The notes under the pieces are model-generated. The model ran no database searches. It was not told the origin of the DNA and saw nothing but the letters and a program-made list of their open reading frames with translations. A stretch of 5,192 bases of DNA from a bacterium (lineage in GTDB: Bacteria > Bacillota > Clostridia > Oscillospirales > Acutalibacteraceae): positions 1-5,192 of the forward strand of contig JAHKZS010000036.1 in NCBI GenBank assembly GCA_020626545.1. The letters are read 5' to 3'. This document shows, piece by piece, positions 1-5,192 of the stretch. Both the position numbers and the translations under genes were made by a program. Each line of letters begins with the position of its first letter. Positions within the stretch are counted from its first letter, which is position 1.

Positions 1-792
1 ATTGTATACAAATTCGAAGTTGCCGGATACTTCCTCACGCCTTGCCGAGAAGAAAGTAATCTTGTTAGGCTGTACAGCTTTATGTCTTTTATGTTTATAT
101 TTACGTCTTATAAGGCTTCTCTTATAGCCGTCCATAGTAAGATTTTCTCTCGAAACTCTCGAAATACGATAGATTACATACGAAGCGAGTCTGACGAGTT
201 TATTCTCGGACTGGATTTTCGAAGGCATTTTCTTAAATCCTGTAAAGGTGAGTAAGCCCTCGATAATGAACATAGGCACTAATAAAATCGAGAACAATAA
301 TGTGATGAATTTTAACAAAGCGTCGAACGCCTTAACGATAGAACCTTTACGGTTATATCCGTTAATTCTTTCAGGTTTAGAAGTGATTTCAAAATGATCA
401 CCGCAGTCCTCAAGTTTAAAGAACTTTTTATCCTGAACAAATTCATCGGGAGTAACGTCAATCGGAACTTTTTCCGCGTAGAAATCAGCGAAACTCAGGT
501 TAAAATAGAGAGTGAACGGTAAACCTCTTCCGCGTGTTTTCCAGAAAAGATAGTCCAAACGATAAGTGTATATTCCTGAGAACATACACTTTCCGTCAAT
601 GTAAGTAATATCTCTAAATCTAATAACAAGCGGAATTCTTCTATCTTCTTCCCCATTATCAAAATGTAAAATAACTTTAGGGGTTGAAAGAAATTTAGAG
701 TTTATAGATTCATCAATAAATTCACCCGATAAATCTATAGTCATAGACTGCTTTTCAACAACAATACTATTTATCTTGATTTTATAATCCAA
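1..792 (-). CDS. TagF/TarL-like CDP-glycerol/CDP-ribitol phosphotransferase, N-terminal part (runs off left edge)
   Basis: The frame stays open from a TTG start at 792 to the window edge and gives 264 residues without a stop. Residues 1-140 look beta-rich and I do not recognise them as a named domain. Residues about 157-185 form a long hydrophobic stretch (ITLLFSILLVPMFIIEGLL), suited to membrane insertion. A very basic stretch follows at about 222-238 (KRSLIRRKYKHKRHK). From about residue 243 the sequence NKITFFSARREEVSGNFEFVY resembles the opening of the glyphos_transf catalytic domain, which transfers glycerol- or ribitol-phosphate from its CDP form onto a teichoic acid chain at the inner membrane face. 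The catalytic histidines would lie beyond the window. The gene is last of the four seen in the operon, 16 nt after the epimerase stop. The TTG is chosen because a GAGGG site lies 8 nt upstream and an in-frame TAA directly precedes it; the first in-frame ATG (744) has no clear ribosome site. The family call rests on the short C-terminal piece plus context. Confidence 0.75.
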   Translation of the reverse strand, partial: MDYKIKINSIVVEKQSMTIDLSGEFIDESINSKFLSTPKVILHFDNGEEDRRIPLVIRFRDITYIDGKCMFSGIYTYRLDYLFWKTRGRGLPFTLYFNLSFADFYAEKVPIDVTPDEFVQDKKFFKLEDCGDHFEITSKPERINGYNRKGSIVKAFDALLKFITLLFSILLVPMFIIEGLLTFTGFKKMPSKIQSENKLVRLASYVIYRISRVSRENLTMDGYKRSLIRRKYKHKRHKAVQPNKITFFSARREEVSGNFEFVYN

Positions 793-800
793 TTAAAAAT

Positions 801-805
801 CCCTC
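801..805 (-). promoter_or_regulatory. Shine-Dalgarno site fixing a TTG start
   Basis: GAGGG on the minus strand, 8 nt before the TTG at 792-790. The codon immediately upstream of the TTG is an in-frame TAA, so no earlier start is possible, and the next ATG (744-742) lacks a comparable site. This supports a non-ATG start for the TagF/TarL-like gene. Confidence 0.75.
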
Positions 806-808
806 ACA

Positions 809-1474
809 TTACTTAACTAATTCGTAAAACTTTTTAACAGCCTCGTCTATCGGATAATCCTTTCCATAAACCGATGACGAACCGGCTACAAATATATCAG
901 CGCCGTTTTGACGCATTTCACCGCAGTGATCCCAGCTCACATGACCATCAACCTCAATAAGAACATTCTTACCGGATTTTTCGACAATCCTCTTAAGCTC
1001 GGCAAGTCTTTCCATACTACGCGGCGCCATGGGTTGACCCGCGAATCCCGGATAAACGGTCATTAACAATACAGCATATACTTCATCAAGAAAATCACAA
1101 ACAGTCTCAACAGGAGTGTCGGGGCTGATAGCGATACAGGGATCGGCTCCGCGTGATTTAATATCCGCTAAAATATCATGCGGATTTTCGCACGCCTCGA
1201 AATGAACAGAAACCATATCGCCGTTTCCGATTTCCATTTTATCAAAATATTGCTGCGGCTCAAAAGCCATAATATGAATATCTCTTTTAATATCCTTCAT
1301 AGGCTTCTTAAAAGATTTAACCATATTTGTGTCAAAAGTAATATTAGGTACAAACTTATTGTCCATAAAATCTATGTGCAGATATTCTACTCCAAGCTCA
1401 TCGAGCTTTTTAATTTCGCTCGATAAATTAAGTAAATCAGCGCACATTACAGACGGTGATAACATACCTCTCAT
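809..1474 (-). CDS. Ribulose-phosphate 3-epimerase family protein (Rpe/AlsE-like)
   Basis: The 221-residue protein has the usual length and TIM-barrel motifs of the Rpe family, cytosolic enzymes that interconvert ribulose 5-phosphate and xylulose 5-phosphate. Visible landmarks are SPSVMCADLL (6-15), HIDFMDNKFVPN (33-44), DIHIM (65-69), VSVHFEA (88-94), MTVYPGFAGQP (138-148), EVDGH (174-178) and AGSSS (197-201). The expected catalytic and metal-ligand residues H33, D35, H67 and D176 are all present. Several positions depart from canonical Rpe: MDGH is MDNK, SVNPGFGGQ is TVYPGFAGQ and VDGG is VDGH. SPSxMCxDLL and MTVxPGFAGQP are closer to E. coli AlsE, which acts on allulose 6-phosphate, so a hexulose phosphate substrate is possible. 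The gene lies 10 nt after the dehydrogenase stop. ATG 1474 is chosen because AAGAGGT sits 6 nt upstream, overlapping the preceding stop codon. Its place in a CDP-alditol operon suggests it supplies the ketose phosphate for the dehydrogenase. Family is sure; exact substrate is not. Confidence 0.9.
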   Translation of the reverse strand: MRGMLSPSVMCADLLNLSSEIKKLDELGVEYLHIDFMDNKFVPNITFDTNMVKSFKKPMKDIKRDIHIMAFEPQQYFDKMEIGNGDMVSVHFEACENPHDILADIKSRGADPCIAISPDTPVETVCDFLDEVYAVLLMTVYPGFAGQPMAPRSMERLAELKRIVEKSGKNVLIEVDGHVSWDHCGEMRQNGADIFVAGSSSVYGKDYPIDEAVKKFYELVK

Positions 1475-1484
1475 ATAGTACCTC

Positions 1485-2537
1485 TTAGTCCATTACAATC
1501 ATTACCTTGCTGTAAAACTCGGTATGATCTTTCATAATTTCAAGTCCCTTATCCATATCCTTAAGAGAGAATTTCTGAGTAATAAGAGGCTTAACCTTAA
1601 CAGCTCCCGAAGACATAGCGTCAACAACAATACTCCAGTCACTCTGAGGAGTGTTATTATAAGCGGAATTCCATGTTCCGAAAATCTGAAGCTGTTTTCT
1701 TAATATCTGCCAATAAGTGTTCTGTTTAAATGTATAATCTCCATGCGGGTTACCTACATAAATAACCTTACCGCCCGAAGCAACACTGTCAAGACAGTTA
1801 CCCGCGGTTACATCAACGCCGACAGCCTCGATAGCTATATCAGCGCCGTTACCGCCTGTCTGTTCCATAACCCATTCAACAGGGTCACCGTTAGAAGCGT
1901 TAAAGTAATCGTGAAAGCCTAAGCTCTCAATAAACTCATAGTTATTTAAGTCAGTACCTACTAAAAGAACCTTGCTTGCTCCCCAGGCTTTAGCCCACTG
2001 AGCGATAAGCATACCGATAGTACCGGGGCCGTAGATTACTACAGTATCTCCGATTTCGATACCCGCTCTTCTTAAAGCGTGAAGCGCGACAGCAGTCGGC
2101 TCAGCCATAGCGGCTTCCTCAAAGCTTACGTTATCGGCGATGGGAACTAAGTTCCACACGGGAACTCTTACATATTCAGCAAAAGCGCCGTCTGAACGAG
2201 AACCGAGATAATCATAGCTCTTACAACACTCATATACGCCTTTATTACAGCTTGTACATTCTCTGCAAGGAATAAGCGGAAATACAGCCGCGCGTGTACC
2301 GATGTATTTTTCGTTTTCTTTTGTAGCCGCGGCTACAACTTCACCGGCAAATTCATGTCCGGGTATTGTCGGAAAATGATATGTTCCGTTAACAAAAATT
2401 CTGGGGATATCCGAACCGCAAATACCGCAAGCCTTAACCTTCATAAGAACCTCATCGGGTTTAAGCTCGGGAATAGGATAATCCTCATATCTTAAATCGC
2501 CAACTCCGTGTAATACACGAGCTTTCATTGTATCCAT
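1485..2537 (-). CDS. Zinc-dependent medium-chain dehydrogenase, GatD/sorbitol dehydrogenase-like polyol-phosphate dehydrogenase
   Basis: This 350-residue protein is a full-length medium-chain dehydrogenase/reductase. The catalytic zinc ligands are C40 (in CGICGSD), H61 and E62 (GHEF) with E146. A structural-zinc lobe has C91, C94, C97 and C105. The Rossmann motif GPGTIG is at 170-175, and D196 (VGTD) sits near the end of the second beta strand, which hints at NAD(H) preference. CGSDIPRIFVNG, YDYLGSRSDGAFAEY and the C-terminal LRKQLQIFGTWNS region closely resemble galactitol-1-phosphate 5-dehydrogenase (GatD). Staphylococcal TarJ, the ribulose-5-phosphate reductase of ribitol teichoic acid synthesis, lacks this zinc-binding pattern as I recall it. 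The likely reaction is reversible reduction of a ketose phosphate to an alditol phosphate, inferred from the cytidylyltransferase 12 nt upstream and the epimerase 10 nt downstream. The start has AAAGGAGG 5 nt upstream; a second ATG three codons in is possible but less well placed. Substrate not determined. Confidence 0.9.
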   Translation of the reverse strand: MDTMKARVLHGVGDLRYEDYPIPELKPDEVLMKVKACGICGSDIPRIFVNGTYHFPTIPGHEFAGEVVAAATKENEKYIGTRAAVFPLIPCRECTSCNKGVYECCKSYDYLGSRSDGAFAEYVRVPVWNLVPIADNVSFEEAAMAEPTAVALHALRRAGIEIGDTVVIYGPGTIGMLIAQWAKAWGASKVLLVGTDLNNYEFIESLGFHDYFNASNGDPVEWVMEQTGGNGADIAIEAVGVDVTAGNCLDSVASGGKVIYVGNPHGDYTFKQNTYWQILRKQLQIFGTWNSAYNNTPQSDWSIVVDAMSSGAVKVKPLITQKFSLKDMDKGLEIMKDHTEFYSKVMIVMD

Positions 2538-2549
2538 AATATCCTCCTT

Positions 2550-3239
2550 TTATTCTTTAATAATAGTTTCAAAGGTTTCTAAATCCTCAATTGTCGTAAT
2601 TTTAAAATTGCGTTCGCTTCCTTCTACTAAGCGAATCTTCATTCCGTGACGATAAGCAATTTCGCTGCTTCCCGCGGTAGCGGCAATTTCATCATCGCTT
2701 ACAGAATTATGTATATCTAAATATCTTTTAAAATCGAAACTCTCAGGAGCTTGTCCCGCAAACAGTTCCGAACGCTTTAAAAGATTTTCGATTGATTTAC
2801 CGTCTTTACTCTGATAAATGGTATCTTTTACAGATATAACAGGCATAGCGCCGTCATCCTCAACCGCGCCGATAATACAGTCTTTGATAATTTTATCAGA
2901 AACAAGCGGACGCGCCGCGTCGTGAATTATAACAACATCGGTTTCGGGAGCGTTAGTTTCAGTACATTTTAATCCGTTATAAATAGAATGCTGGCGGGTT
3001 CTTCCCGCGGGAGCGTATCCGCACACTTTATTTATACCGTATTTTTTTACGTTTTCTATTACATAATCTTTCCATTCGTCACTGACTACAATAACAATAT
3101 TATCAATATCATTGTGTTTCTCGAAAATCTCAAGGCAATAAACGATAATAGGTTTATCATCAATAACGAGATACTGTTTAGGTCTATCGACACCCATTCT
3201 TGAGCCGACTCCGCCCGCGAGTATAATCGCAGTATTCAT
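2550..3239 (-). CDS. IspD/TarI-type cytidylyltransferase, probably forming a CDP-alditol
   Basis: A 229-residue nucleotidyltransferase of normal family length. It starts with the CTP-binding loop LAGGVGSRMGVDRPKQYL (R14, K21), followed by GRTRQHSIYNGL (79-90), IIHDAARP (D107), VKDTI (T140), a basic residue at R156, GQAPESF (162-168) and NFKIT (K213). These match the residues used by IspD, which makes CDP-methylerythritol in the MEP isoprenoid pathway, and by TarI, which makes CDP-ribitol. GQAPESF is closer to the TarI form GQTPQ, while HDAARP is the IspD form (TarI has HDSVRP). Because the gene heads an operon with a polyol-phosphate dehydrogenase, an epimerase and a TagF-like transferase, I infer a CDP-alditol role; an IspD or dual role cannot be excluded. 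The ATG at 3239 is preferred because GGAGG lies 5 nt upstream. A TTG at 3251 would extend the frame by four codons but overlaps that ribosome site. Confidence 0.88.
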   Translation of the reverse strand: MNTAIILAGGVGSRMGVDRPKQYLVIDDKPIIVYCLEIFEKHNDIDNIVIVVSDEWKDYVIENVKKYGINKVCGYAPAGRTRQHSIYNGLKCTETNAPETDVVIIHDAARPLVSDKIIKDCIIGAVEDDGAMPVISVKDTIYQSKDGKSIENLLKRSELFAGQAPESFDFKRYLDIHNSVSDDEIAATAGSSEIAYRHGMKIRLVEGSERNFKITTIEDLETFETIIKE

Positions 3240-3244
3240 AAATA

Positions 3245-3249
3245 CCTCC
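3245..3249 (-). promoter_or_regulatory. Shine-Dalgarno site deciding the cytidylyltransferase start
   Basis: GGAGG on the minus strand, 5 nt before the ATG at 3239-3237. The alternative in-frame TTG at 3251 overlaps this site and has no ribosome site of its own, so the downstream ATG is the better start. Confidence 0.8.
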
Positions 3250-3269
3250 AACGGAAATACAGTTCTATT

Positions 3270-3298
3270 ATTATATCATATTTAGCTTAATCAGTCAA
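3270..3298 (-). promoter_or_regulatory. Sigma-A promoter P2 of the CDP-alditol operon (proximal)
   Basis: Minus strand: -35 TTGACT (3298-3293), a 17-nt spacer, and -10 TATAAT (3275-3270) preceded by TGA, an extended -10 element. The expected transcription start is near 3263, giving a leader of about 24 nt to the ATG at 3239. Both hexamers are at or one base from consensus with ideal spacing. Confidence 0.8.
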
Positions 3299-3350
3299 TT
3301 TGAAGACAATAACTCAAATTAGACTTTTTCACTATAAACTGTATGGTCTT

Positions 3351-3379
3351 AGTATAATCTTTATTAATAAAACTGTCAA
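3351..3379 (-). promoter_or_regulatory. Sigma-A promoter P1 of the CDP-alditol operon (distal)
   Basis: Minus strand: perfect -35 TTGACA (3379-3374), a 17-nt spacer, and -10 TATACT (3356-3351). The start would fall near 3344, about 105 nt before the first ATG. Together with P2 it gives the operon two strong tandem promoters, which suggests constitutive or doubly controlled expression. No experimental evidence is available here. Confidence 0.75.
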
Positions 3380-3395
3380 TTGTTGTAAAAACAAT
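3379..3395. repeat. Short inverted repeat next to the P1 -35 box (candidate operator)
   Basis: On the minus strand the sequence reads ATTGTT-TTTAC-AACAAT, a perfect 6-bp inverted repeat with a 5-nt centre. It touches the first base of the P1 -35 box and lies between the two divergent promoters. It could be a regulator site, but short AT-rich palindromes arise easily by chance in such DNA. Confidence 0.25.
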
Positions 3396-3421
3396 GTAAC
3401 TTTTTATCCGAATTAACGCAC

Positions 3422-3450
3422 TTGATTTAGCATTATGTTTATGTTAATAT
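3422..3450 (+). promoter_or_regulatory. Sigma-A promoter for the CPBP protease-tadA pair
   Basis: Plus strand: -35 TTGATT (3422-3427), a 17-nt spacer, and -10 TAATAT (3445-3450) preceded by TGT, an extended -10 element. The start should be near 3457, leaving only about 13 nt of leader before the ATG at 3470, with the ribosome site GGAG at 3459-3462. Confidence 0.75.
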
Positions 3451-3469
3451 TTATTTACGGAGTGATTAT

Positions 3470-4411
3470 ATGGATTTTAACTATAGATTAAACCTTAAAA
3501 AGACCTCAACAGGAATAGGTTTCTATATATTTAGTATAACAAGCACTATGTTTTTGATATCAATTGTTATGGGTGTGATGTCGATGGCTGTAAATAACAG
3601 AACCGATAACACCGCTATACTGTTAATTGAAATAATCGCGTCAATAACAAGTATGTTTGTTATAGGCATATTTTACTGTATGCTGTCTAATACAAGTTTA
3701 AATGAAGTGTTACCGTTAAAAAAGGTGCGCGTACAGCTCCTTATCCCCTGCGTATTATTTGCTTTCGCTGTAGGATTTGTGTCTGACTATTTCACGGAAA
3801 TGTTTGTAAACGGAGTTTCGCTTTTTGGATTGCACAACAACTCGGAGATGAGTTTCAAGTCCAACGGTACGCTTGAAAATATACTTTATATAATATCTGT
3901 AGCGGTTATACCGCCTATTGCGGAAGAATTTGCCTTCAGAGGCATTGTGCTTCAAAAGTTAAGAAAATACGGAGATTCATTCGCTGTACTTATTTCGGCT
4001 TTACTTTTCGGATTATTACACGGGAATATTGTACAAATCCCTTTCGCTTTTATTGTAGGCTTAGTTCTCGCGTTTATAACTGTTAAAACGGAATCAATTA
4101 TACCCGCTATGATTACGCACTTTTTAATAAACTGCTCAAGTGTAGTAGTTTCACTGATCGAGGAAAACAATTACGCTGATATAAATATTACCGATACTGT
4201 ATATTTATTTTTTATTATATTAATCATTATCGCGGGAATAGTTTCCGCGTATAAACTAAGCAAAGACAAAGAATTTTTTACTTTAAATAAATACACACCG
4301 CTATCTTTTAAAGAAAGAGTTTCCGCGTTATTTTCATCTGTGGGAATAATATTTGCTCTGTCTTTAATCGGAGTCGAAATTATTATATCGCTCATACCCT
4401 ATGGAAGCTGA
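3470..4411 (+). CDS. CPBP-family intramembrane glutamic endopeptidase (CAAX/Rce1-like)
   Basis: A 313-residue, very hydrophobic membrane protein with about eight or nine likely transmembrane segments (roughly 18-40, 48-71, 88-107, 137-152, 171-206, 209-229, 243-261 and 289-309). It carries the three signature motifs of the CPBP/Rce1 family (ABI domain): EEFAFR with E152, E153 and R157; FGLLHGN with F180 and H184; and HFLIN with H217 and N221. All predicted catalytic residues are intact, so it should be an active intramembrane protease. The substrate is unknown; bacterial members are linked to bacteriocin immunity, protein processing or surface functions, and nothing here picks among these. 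The start has GGAG 7 nt upstream and a good promoter. It is transcribed away from the CDP-alditol operon and its last codons overlap tadA. There is no bacteriocin-like gene nearby. Confidence 0.92.
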   Translation: MDFNYRLNLKKTSTGIGFYIFSITSTMFLISIVMGVMSMAVNNRTDNTAILLIEIIASITSMFVIGIFYCMLSNTSLNEVLPLKKVRVQLLIPCVLFAFAVGFVSDYFTEMFVNGVSLFGLHNNSEMSFKSNGTLENILYIISVAVIPPIAEEFAFRGIVLQKLRKYGDSFAVLISALLFGLLHGNIVQIPFAFIVGLVLAFITVKTESIIPAMITHFLINCSSVVVSLIEENNYADINITDTVYLFFIILIIIAGIVSAYKLSKDKEFFTLNKYTPLSFKERVSALFSSVGIIFALSLIGVEIIISLIPYGS

Positions 4412-4850
4412 ATTATATATGAAAGAAGCGCTTAAACAGGCACAAACAGCTTTTGAGCTCGGCGAAATTCCTGTAGGCGCTGTAATAACACAAAACGGAA
4501 AAATAATATCTACCGCGTACAACAAACGAGAAACAGGTAAAAACGCCCTTTTCCACGCTGAAACCGAAGCTATATACAAAGCGTGCGAAGCCTTAGGAGG
4601 ATGGCGTTTGTGGAATTGTGAATTATACGTTACATTGGAGCCGTGCCCTATGTGCGCGGGAGCAATTGTAAACGCGAGAATACCAAAAGTATATTTCGGA
4701 GCTTATGATATTAAAAACGGCGCTTGCGGTTCATATATTAATTTACTTGATACTGAACATAATTTTCGTCCGGAAGTTTATGGCGGAATAATGGAAGAAG
4801 AATGTTCAATTTTAATTAAAAACTTTTTCAAAAAATTAAGGAACAGCTGA
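4401..4850 (+). CDS. tadA: tRNA-specific adenosine deaminase TadA
   Basis: A 149-residue cytidine/deoxycytidylate deaminase-fold protein, the usual TadA size. It converts adenosine 34 to inosine in the wobble position of tRNA-Arg(ACG), allowing one tRNA to read CGU, CGC and CGA; it acts in the cytosol as a homodimer. The zinc site is complete: HAE (H52, catalytic proton shuttle E54) and PCPMCAGA (C82, C85). GEIPVGAVI, GGWRLWNCELYVTLEP and the C-terminal EEECSILIKNFFKKLR match the TadA pattern. ATG 4401 is preferred because ELYMKEA aligns with the N terminus of Bacillus TadA; ATG 4419 is the alternative. No clear ribosome site precedes 4401, and the start lies 11 nt inside the protease gene in another frame, so translation is probably coupled. 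The last codons form the left arm of the terminator hairpin. Confidence 0.96.
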   Translation: MEAELYMKEALKQAQTAFELGEIPVGAVITQNGKIISTAYNKRETGKNALFHAETEAIYKACEALGGWRLWNCELYVTLEPCPMCAGAIVNARIPKVYFGAYDIKNGACGSYINLLDTEHNFRPEVYGGIMEEECSILIKNFFKKLRNS

Positions 4851-4869
4851 ATTTACTGTTCCTTAATTT
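4833..4869. terminator. Bidirectional intrinsic terminator shared by convergent genes
   Basis: A perfect 14-bp inverted repeat, AAATTAAGGAACAG (4833-4846) and CTGTTCCTTAATTT (4856-4869), with a 9-nt loop. It is flanked by T-rich sequence on the plus strand (to about 4873) and, on the minus strand, by a T run complementary to the A run at 4830-4835. It contains both stop codons, that of tadA (4848-4850) and that of the minus-strand gene (4863-4865), so the hairpin arms are partly coding. Confidence 0.9.
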
Positions 4870-5192
4870 ATTTCATCAAGTTCCTTATAAATCTCTAACG
4901 CCTTAATTTTCAAGGCTATGCTTTCGTTTTCTATAGTTTCGTCAATAACATTATCGAGTAAAATCTGTAGAATCTCTCCAATCATCTTTCCATCAACAAT
5001 TCCTAAATGAATTAAATCCGAACCGTTAATTTGTAAATCTTTTATCTTATAGCACTCTTTGTTTGTAACAACCCTGTTAAAAGCACCCTCGGCAAGCTCA
5101 AGATTATTCAGTTTAGCTTCCCTCATATATTTAGATTGGGCTAAAATATCAGCTCTCTGTACCTTCAACAGTCGTCTAAAATTATCTTCCCC
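4863..5192 (-). CDS. cca: CCA tRNA nucleotidyltransferase (poly(A) polymerase family), C-terminal part
   Basis: The frame is open from the right edge to a TAA at 4865-4863, giving 109 residues of a C terminus; the nucleotidyltransferase head lies outside. The fragment begins GEDNFRRLLKVQRADILAQS, followed by a conserved DLQINGSDLIHLGIVDG segment and an IGEILQILLDNVID helix. This pattern is typical of the C-terminal tail of class II CCA-adding enzymes, which add or repair the CCA 3' end of tRNAs in the cytosol. The 'MKVQ...' reading starting at 5168 is only an internal TTG (leucine), not a real start, since no stop separates it from the edge. Convergent with tadA and sharing its terminator. 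Identification rests on the tail motifs only. Confidence 0.8.
   Translation of the reverse strand, partial: GEDNFRRLLKVQRADILAQSKYMREAKLNNLELAEGAFNRVVTNKECYKIKDLQINGSDLIHLGIVDGKMIGEILQILLDNVIDETIENESIALKIKALEIYKELDEIN

Noticed and set aside
1178..1426. Plus-strand open frame of 82 codons
   Set aside because: It lies wholly within the epimerase gene on the other strand, has no family motif and no promoter; a shadow frame.
1485..2537. Naming the dehydrogenase tarJ from operon context
   Set aside because: The zinc-ligand pattern and C-terminal motifs fit GatD/sorbitol dehydrogenase better than staphylococcal TarJ, so the symbol would overstate what is known.
2988..3203. Plus-strand open frame of 71 codons
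   Set aside because: Antisense to the cytidylyltransferase, low-complexity hydrophobic translation from the AT-rich complement; not a real gene.
3240..3469. Possible riboswitch or small RNA in the divergent intergenic region
   Set aside because: The P1 leader is only about 105 nt, AT-rich, and shows no strong nested stems or terminator; the space is explained by three promoters.
3470..4411. CPBP protease as bacteriocin immunity or phage-defence gene
   Set aside because: No bacteriocin precursor, transporter or defence gene is adjacent; its partner is the housekeeping tadA.
3755..4579. Several short minus-strand open frames across the protease and tadA genes
   Set aside because: All are antisense to genes with complete family motifs and none shows a domain or a ribosome site of note.
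1..5192. Mobile elements, CRISPR arrays, tRNA or rRNA genes
   Set aside because: No transposase-like frame, long terminal repeats, regularly spaced repeats or cloverleaf sequence were seen on reading both strands.

Overview
The window looks like chromosomal DNA from a low-GC Gram-positive bacterium, most likely a Clostridia/Ruminococcus-type Bacillota. The basis is its AT-rich composition, strong GGAGG-type ribosome binding sites, near-consensus sigma-A promoters, one well-supported TTG start, and a wall-teichoic-acid-like gene cassette. The genus cannot be fixed from the sequence alone.

Layout: positions 1-3239 hold a tightly packed four-gene minus-strand operon. In order of transcription it encodes an IspD/TarI-type cytidylyltransferase (2550-3239), a zinc-dependent polyol-phosphate dehydrogenase of the GatD/sorbitol dehydrogenase type (1485-2537), a ribulose-phosphate 3-epimerase family protein with AlsE-like motifs (809-1474), and the N-terminal 264 residues of a probable TagF/TarL-type CDP-alditol phosphotransferase that runs off the left edge (1-792). 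Intergenic gaps are only 10-16 nt, each with its own Shine-Dalgarno sequence. Two tandem near-consensus promoters precede the first gene.

The 230-nt region 3240-3469 is divergent. Its plus-strand promoter (extended -10) drives a CPBP-family intramembrane protease (3470-4411), which overlaps tadA, the tRNA adenosine deaminase gene (4401-4850), by 11 nt. A perfect 14-bp hairpin at 4833-4869 ends tadA and also the convergent gene, whose C-terminal part (4863-5192) resembles a CCA tRNA nucleotidyltransferase.

How the genes may work together: the epimerase and dehydrogenase would make a sugar-alcohol phosphate, the cytidylyltransferase would activate it as a CDP-alditol, and the membrane-associated transferase would polymerise it into a cell-surface polymer. 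The dehydrogenase does not look like canonical TarJ, and the epimerase resembles AlsE (allulose-6-phosphate epimerase) as much as Rpe. The alditol is therefore uncertain: ribitol is possible, but arabinitol, xylitol or a hexitol are not excluded. This is the most interesting point of the window. The rest is ordinary housekeeping sequence, and no mobile element, CRISPR array, rRNA or tRNA was seen.
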